From: Candidatus Nomurabacteria bacterium RIFOXYD2_FULL_35_12 | GTDB lineage: Bacteria; Patescibacteriota; Minisyncoccia; Phycocordibacterales; UBA9973 | Direction: 5' to 3' | Assembly: GCA_001786365.1 (NCBI GenBank) | Contig: MFWK01000008.1 | Span: 1 to 6,936, forward strand | Length of the DNA stretch: 6,936 nt | Shown: in pieces, positions 5,107 to 6,936 of the stretch | Position numbering within the stretch: the first letter of the stretch is position 1 | Layout of the letters: the number at the start of each line of letters is the position of its first letter | Translations under genes and position numbers: made by a program | The notes under the pieces: generated by a model | Told to the model about the DNA's origin: nothing | Seen by the model: only the letters and a program-made list of their open reading frames with translations | Database searches by the model: none

Positions 5107-6327
5107 ATGAAATACGAGAATTTAAAAAAATTAAATATTCCAGACAAGGCCGGAGTGTATTTTTTCATGAAAAGGAAGCAGATTCTTTATATTGGAAAAG
5201 CAACATCGCTCAAAGATAGGGTGAAAAGTTATTTTGGTAATGACTTAATCCAAACAAGAGGGCCAATTATTTTAGATATGGTTTTTCAGGCAGATAAAAT
5301 CGAATGGCAAATTACGGATAGTGTACTCGAGGCTATAATCATCGAAGCAAATTTAATTAAAAAATATCAGCCGAAATATAACACTAAAGAGAAATCAGAT
5401 AAAAGCTTTAATTATGTTTGTATTACAAAAGAAAAATTACCGAAGGTGGTTATTATACGAGGTAAAGATGTCAAACATCGGGTGTTTGACAAGGCATACG
5501 GTCCATATACTAGTGGGACACAGCTCAGAGAAGCTATTAAAATAATTCGCAGAATTTTCCCATTTTTAGACGATAAAAGTAAAAACTATATGGAATTTTA
5601 TAAGCAGATTAATTTAGTTCCTGATTTAGATGATAGAAAAATGTATTTACAAAATATTAGAAATATAAAATTATTTTTCTCTGGTAAAAAGAAACAAATT
5701 CTAAAAAATTTACAGAAAGAAATGAAAGAATATGCGAGAAAACGAGAGTTTGAAAAAGCGGGGGAAATAAAAAGACAGATTTTTGCACTGAAGCACATAA
5801 ATGATGTGGCTTTAATCTCGGATACAAAAATTTCATTACCTGCTTCGCTGTTTAGAATCGAAGCTTATGATATAGCTCACATGGGAGGGGAAAATATGGT
5901 GGGGGTTATGACGGTAGTTGAAGATGGAGAAGTGATAAAAAATGAATATAAAAAATTTTCCGCCCGAGGCGGATCCGCCTTTGGCGGAAAAACTGTTTTG
6001 GGTAATAGTAAAGCAAACGACACAGCTGCCTTAGCAGAAGTTCTAGAAAGGCGGTTAGCTCATACGGAATGGTCTTACCCTAGTTTGATCGTTGTAGATG
6101 GCGGTATGGCTCAAATTAACGCTATTAAATCGGTTTTATCTAGATTAAACCTAGAGATTCCTGTGGTTTCTGTGCTAAAAGATGAAAAGCACAAGCCCAA
6201 AGATATTATGGGTGATAAGAAATTTAGTATAAAATACAAGAGAGAAATATTGCTTGCAAACAGCGAAGCGCACCGGTTTGCTATCGCTTATCATAAAAAT
6301 ATGCGCAACAGAAACTTTTTACCATAA
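5107..6327 (+). CDS. uvrC: Excinuclease ABC subunit UvrC, short form without (HhH)2 domain or Cys cluster
   Basis: UvrC is the dual endonuclease that cuts 3' and 5' of the lesion in the UvrB-DNA complex. The N-terminal GIY-YIG nuclease shows GVY (16-18), YIG (28-30), R38, the LEAIIIE stretch (74-80) and YN (91-92). The UVR motif (about 204-236) pairs with UvrB. The RNase H-like nuclease has D255 (YDIAH), D331 (VVDGG) and H389 (EAHRFA), matching the family's catalytic Asp, Asp and His. The protein is 406 residues against about 600, ending just after the RNase H domain, so the (HhH)2 DNA-binding tail is absent. Residues 150-190, where relatives have four cysteines, contain none; the only Cys is C105. 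FSARGGSAFGGK (284-295) is an in-frame palindrome insertion. The start is one base after the uvrA stop, suggesting translational coupling. Confidence 0.95.
   Translation: MKYENLKKLNIPDKAGVYFFMKRKQILYIGKATSLKDRVKSYFGNDLIQTRGPIILDMVFQADKIEWQITDSVLEAIIIEANLIKKYQPKYNTKEKSDKSFNYVCITKEKLPKVVIIRGKDVKHRVFDKAYGPYTSGTQLREAIKIIRRIFPFLDDKSKNYMEFYKQINLVPDLDDRKMYLQNIRNIKLFFSGKKKQILKNLQKEMKEYARKREFEKAGEIKRQIFALKHINDVALISDTKISLPASLFRIEAYDIAHMGGENMVGVMTVVEDGEVIKNEYKKFSARGGSAFGGKTVLGNSKANDTAALAEVLERRLAHTEWSYPSLIVVDGGMAQINAIKSVLSRLNLEIPVVSVLKDEKHKPKDIMGDKKFSIKYKREILLANSEAHRFAIAYHKNMRNRNFLP
5469..5491 (+). repeat. Perfect 9-bp inverted repeat in uvrC
   Basis: TGTCAAACA (5469-5477) and TGTTTGACA (5483-5491) flank the loop TCGGG. 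The bases encode DVKHRVFDK, between the nuclease domain and YGPYTSG, where length varies among relatives. Unlike the other elements it is not GC-rich and has no flanking A-run. It may be an unrelated hairpin. Confidence 0.6.
5956..5991 (-). repeat. Palindromic element B, copy 2, in uvrC (reverse complement of copy 1)
   Basis: The 36 bases are the exact reverse complement of 3039-3074: the AAA and TCG spacers of copy 1 appear here as CGA and TTT. It occupies exactly 12 codons (284-295) and encodes FSARGGSAFGGK, nearly the same peptide as copy 1 (FSAKGGSASGGK). It lies in the RNase H-like domain between the conserved Y-K-K strand and the NDTAALAEVL helix, away from the catalytic residues. Confidence 0.95.
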
Positions 6328-6335
6328 TACACATT

Positions 6336-6349
6336 TACGCCATGGCGTA
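6336..6349. repeat. 14-base perfect palindrome between uvrC and the methyltransferase gene
   Basis: TACGCCATGGCGTA is a perfect palindrome filling the middle of the 25-base spacer, just upstream of the next ATG at 6353. It could be a protein-binding site or a remnant of a palindromic element. As an RNA hairpin it would be weak because it has no loop. Confidence 0.5.
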
Positions 6350-6352
6350 TAT

Positions 6353-6838
6353 ATGCAAAAGAACAAACAACAAGAAAATATTTTAATAATTCATAATGTG
6401 AGAAGTGTACAAAACGTCGGAGCGATGTTTCGCACTGCTGATGCGGTGGGGATAAATAAAATTTATTTGACGGGTTATACTCCTGCGCCACTTGATAGGT
6501 TTGGTAGAAAAAGGGGAGATTTGGCAAAATCTGCATTGGGTGCGGAGGATTATGTTAAATGGGAATCTAAAAAAAGCCTGCCCGCCCTCATGCGTAGCTT
6601 GAGGCGGGAAAATTTTTTAATTATAGGTGTAGAACAAGCAAAAAATTCCATGGATTATAAAAAAGTAAAATTACAGAAGAAAAATGTTTTTATAATGGGT
6701 GCAGAGGTGACCGGAATACCAAAGAATGTGCTAAAAAAATGCGACATCATTGCCGAAATTCCGATGCGAGGCAAAAAGGAATCATTAAATGTTTCTGTAG
6801 CTTGTGGAATAGTATTGTTTAGAATGTGTAATTTATAA
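6353..6838 (+). CDS. SpoU/TrmH-family RNA 2'-O-methyltransferase
   Basis: This is a SPOUT-fold methyltransferase predicted to transfer a methyl group from S-adenosylmethionine to a ribose 2'-OH in tRNA or rRNA. The substrate cannot be told from sequence. The 161-residue protein contains the three SpoU motifs: motif 1 NVGAMFRTADAVG (21-33) with the conserved Asn and catalytic Arg (R27), motif 2 IMGAEVTGIP (114-123), and motif 3 IPMRGKKESLNVSVA (136-150), which build the knotted cofactor site. It is a stand-alone catalytic domain without the N-terminal substrate-binding extension of RlmB-type enzymes. The start at ATG 6353 fits the domain boundary. The in-frame ATG at 6254 would overlap uvrC by 74 bases and add unrelated residues. 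No Shine-Dalgarno is seen. It follows uvrC by 25 bases and is probably in the same transcript, with no evident link to DNA repair. Confidence 0.92.
   Translation: MQKNKQQENILIIHNVRSVQNVGAMFRTADAVGINKIYLTGYTPAPLDRFGRKRGDLAKSALGAEDYVKWESKKSLPALMRSLRRENFLIIGVEQAKNSMDYKKVKLQKKNVFIMGAEVTGIPKNVLKKCDIIAEIPMRGKKESLNVSVACGIVLFRMCNL
6581..6608 (+). repeat. GC-rich hairpin inside the methyltransferase gene (possible palindromic element)
   Basis: CCCGCCCTCA (6581-6590) pairs with TGAGGCGGG (6600-6608) with one bulged C and a 9-base loop, followed by a short A-run. It encodes PALMRSLRRE (77-86), in the helix before FLIIGVEQ. It shares the GGCGG-plus-A's end with element B. Here I cannot show that the protein is longer than its relatives, so it may be a replaced rather than an inserted segment. 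Confidence 0.65.
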
Positions 6839-6936
6839 AAACACAAATATCAAAATTTATAAAGCAATCTATCTGGTAAATTCTCTACCTAAATGCAACA
6901 GCTTTGTTAATTGATAATCTTGGAACTTTGGAAATG

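Noticed and set aside
6254..6352. Earlier methyltransferase start at ATG 6254
   Set aside because: It would overlap uvrC by 74 bases and add residues without similarity to the family. ATG 6353 fits the domain start.
84..6838. UGA recoded to glycine, as in Gracilibacteria and Absconditabacteria
   Set aside because: All four genes read through with the standard code and stop at TAG or TAA. No in-frame TGA is needed.
6839..6936. 3' end of a convergent minus-strand gene at the right edge
   Set aside because: Two minus-strand frames give short open tails (ending ISKVPRLSINKAVAFR, stop near 6885, or FPKFQDYQLTKLLHLGREFTR-like, stop near 6869). They compete, neither is recognisable, and the stretch is too short to support a call.

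Overview
The window is a compact, AT-rich bacterial segment with all genes on the + strand. It holds the 3' end of a tRNA-Lys(UUU) gene, then uvrB, uvrA and uvrC (the complete nucleotide excision repair incision machinery) and a SpoU/TrmH-family RNA 2'-O-methyltransferase. About 100 bases at the right edge carry nothing I can assign. Stops are TAG, TAA, TAA and TAA, and the standard bacterial code fits throughout.

The organism is most likely a member of the Candidate Phyla Radiation (Patescibacteria, Parcubacteria-like). This is inference from four traits: a UvrA without the large insertion domain, a UvrC of only 406 residues without a helix-hairpin-helix tail or the Cys cluster, weak or absent Shine-Dalgarno sequences, and a tRNA gene without an encoded CCA. 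No taxonomic marker is present to prove it.

Layout: tRNA-Lys 3' part (1-48); a perfect AT-rich palindrome with a possible extended -10 at the tRNA/uvrB junction; uvrB (84-2207); a 108-base spacer with two GC-rich hairpins; uvrA (2316-5105); uvrC starting one base after the uvrA stop (5107-6327); a 25-base spacer with a small palindrome; and the methyltransferase (6353-6838). The genes look like one operon. UvrA and UvrB would find damage, UvrC would cut on both sides, and the methyltransferase is probably a passenger.

The striking feature is a set of short, mostly GC-rich palindromic elements lying in frame inside these conserved genes: one in uvrB, five in uvrA plus one just upstream of it, at least one in uvrC and a possible one in the methyltransferase. 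Where I can compare with remembered family sequences, most sit where the protein has extra residues. One 40-base element occurs twice, identically, in the same codon phase. A diverged relative keeps the stem through a paired C-G to T-A change. A 36-base element occurs once in uvrA and once in uvrC as exact reverse complements, again in the same codon phase. The uvrB copy could fold as a branched structure. This looks like a family of small dispersed palindromes that spread within coding sequence, comparable in principle to Rickettsia palindromic elements but with different sequences. It is the best candidate here for an undescribed system.
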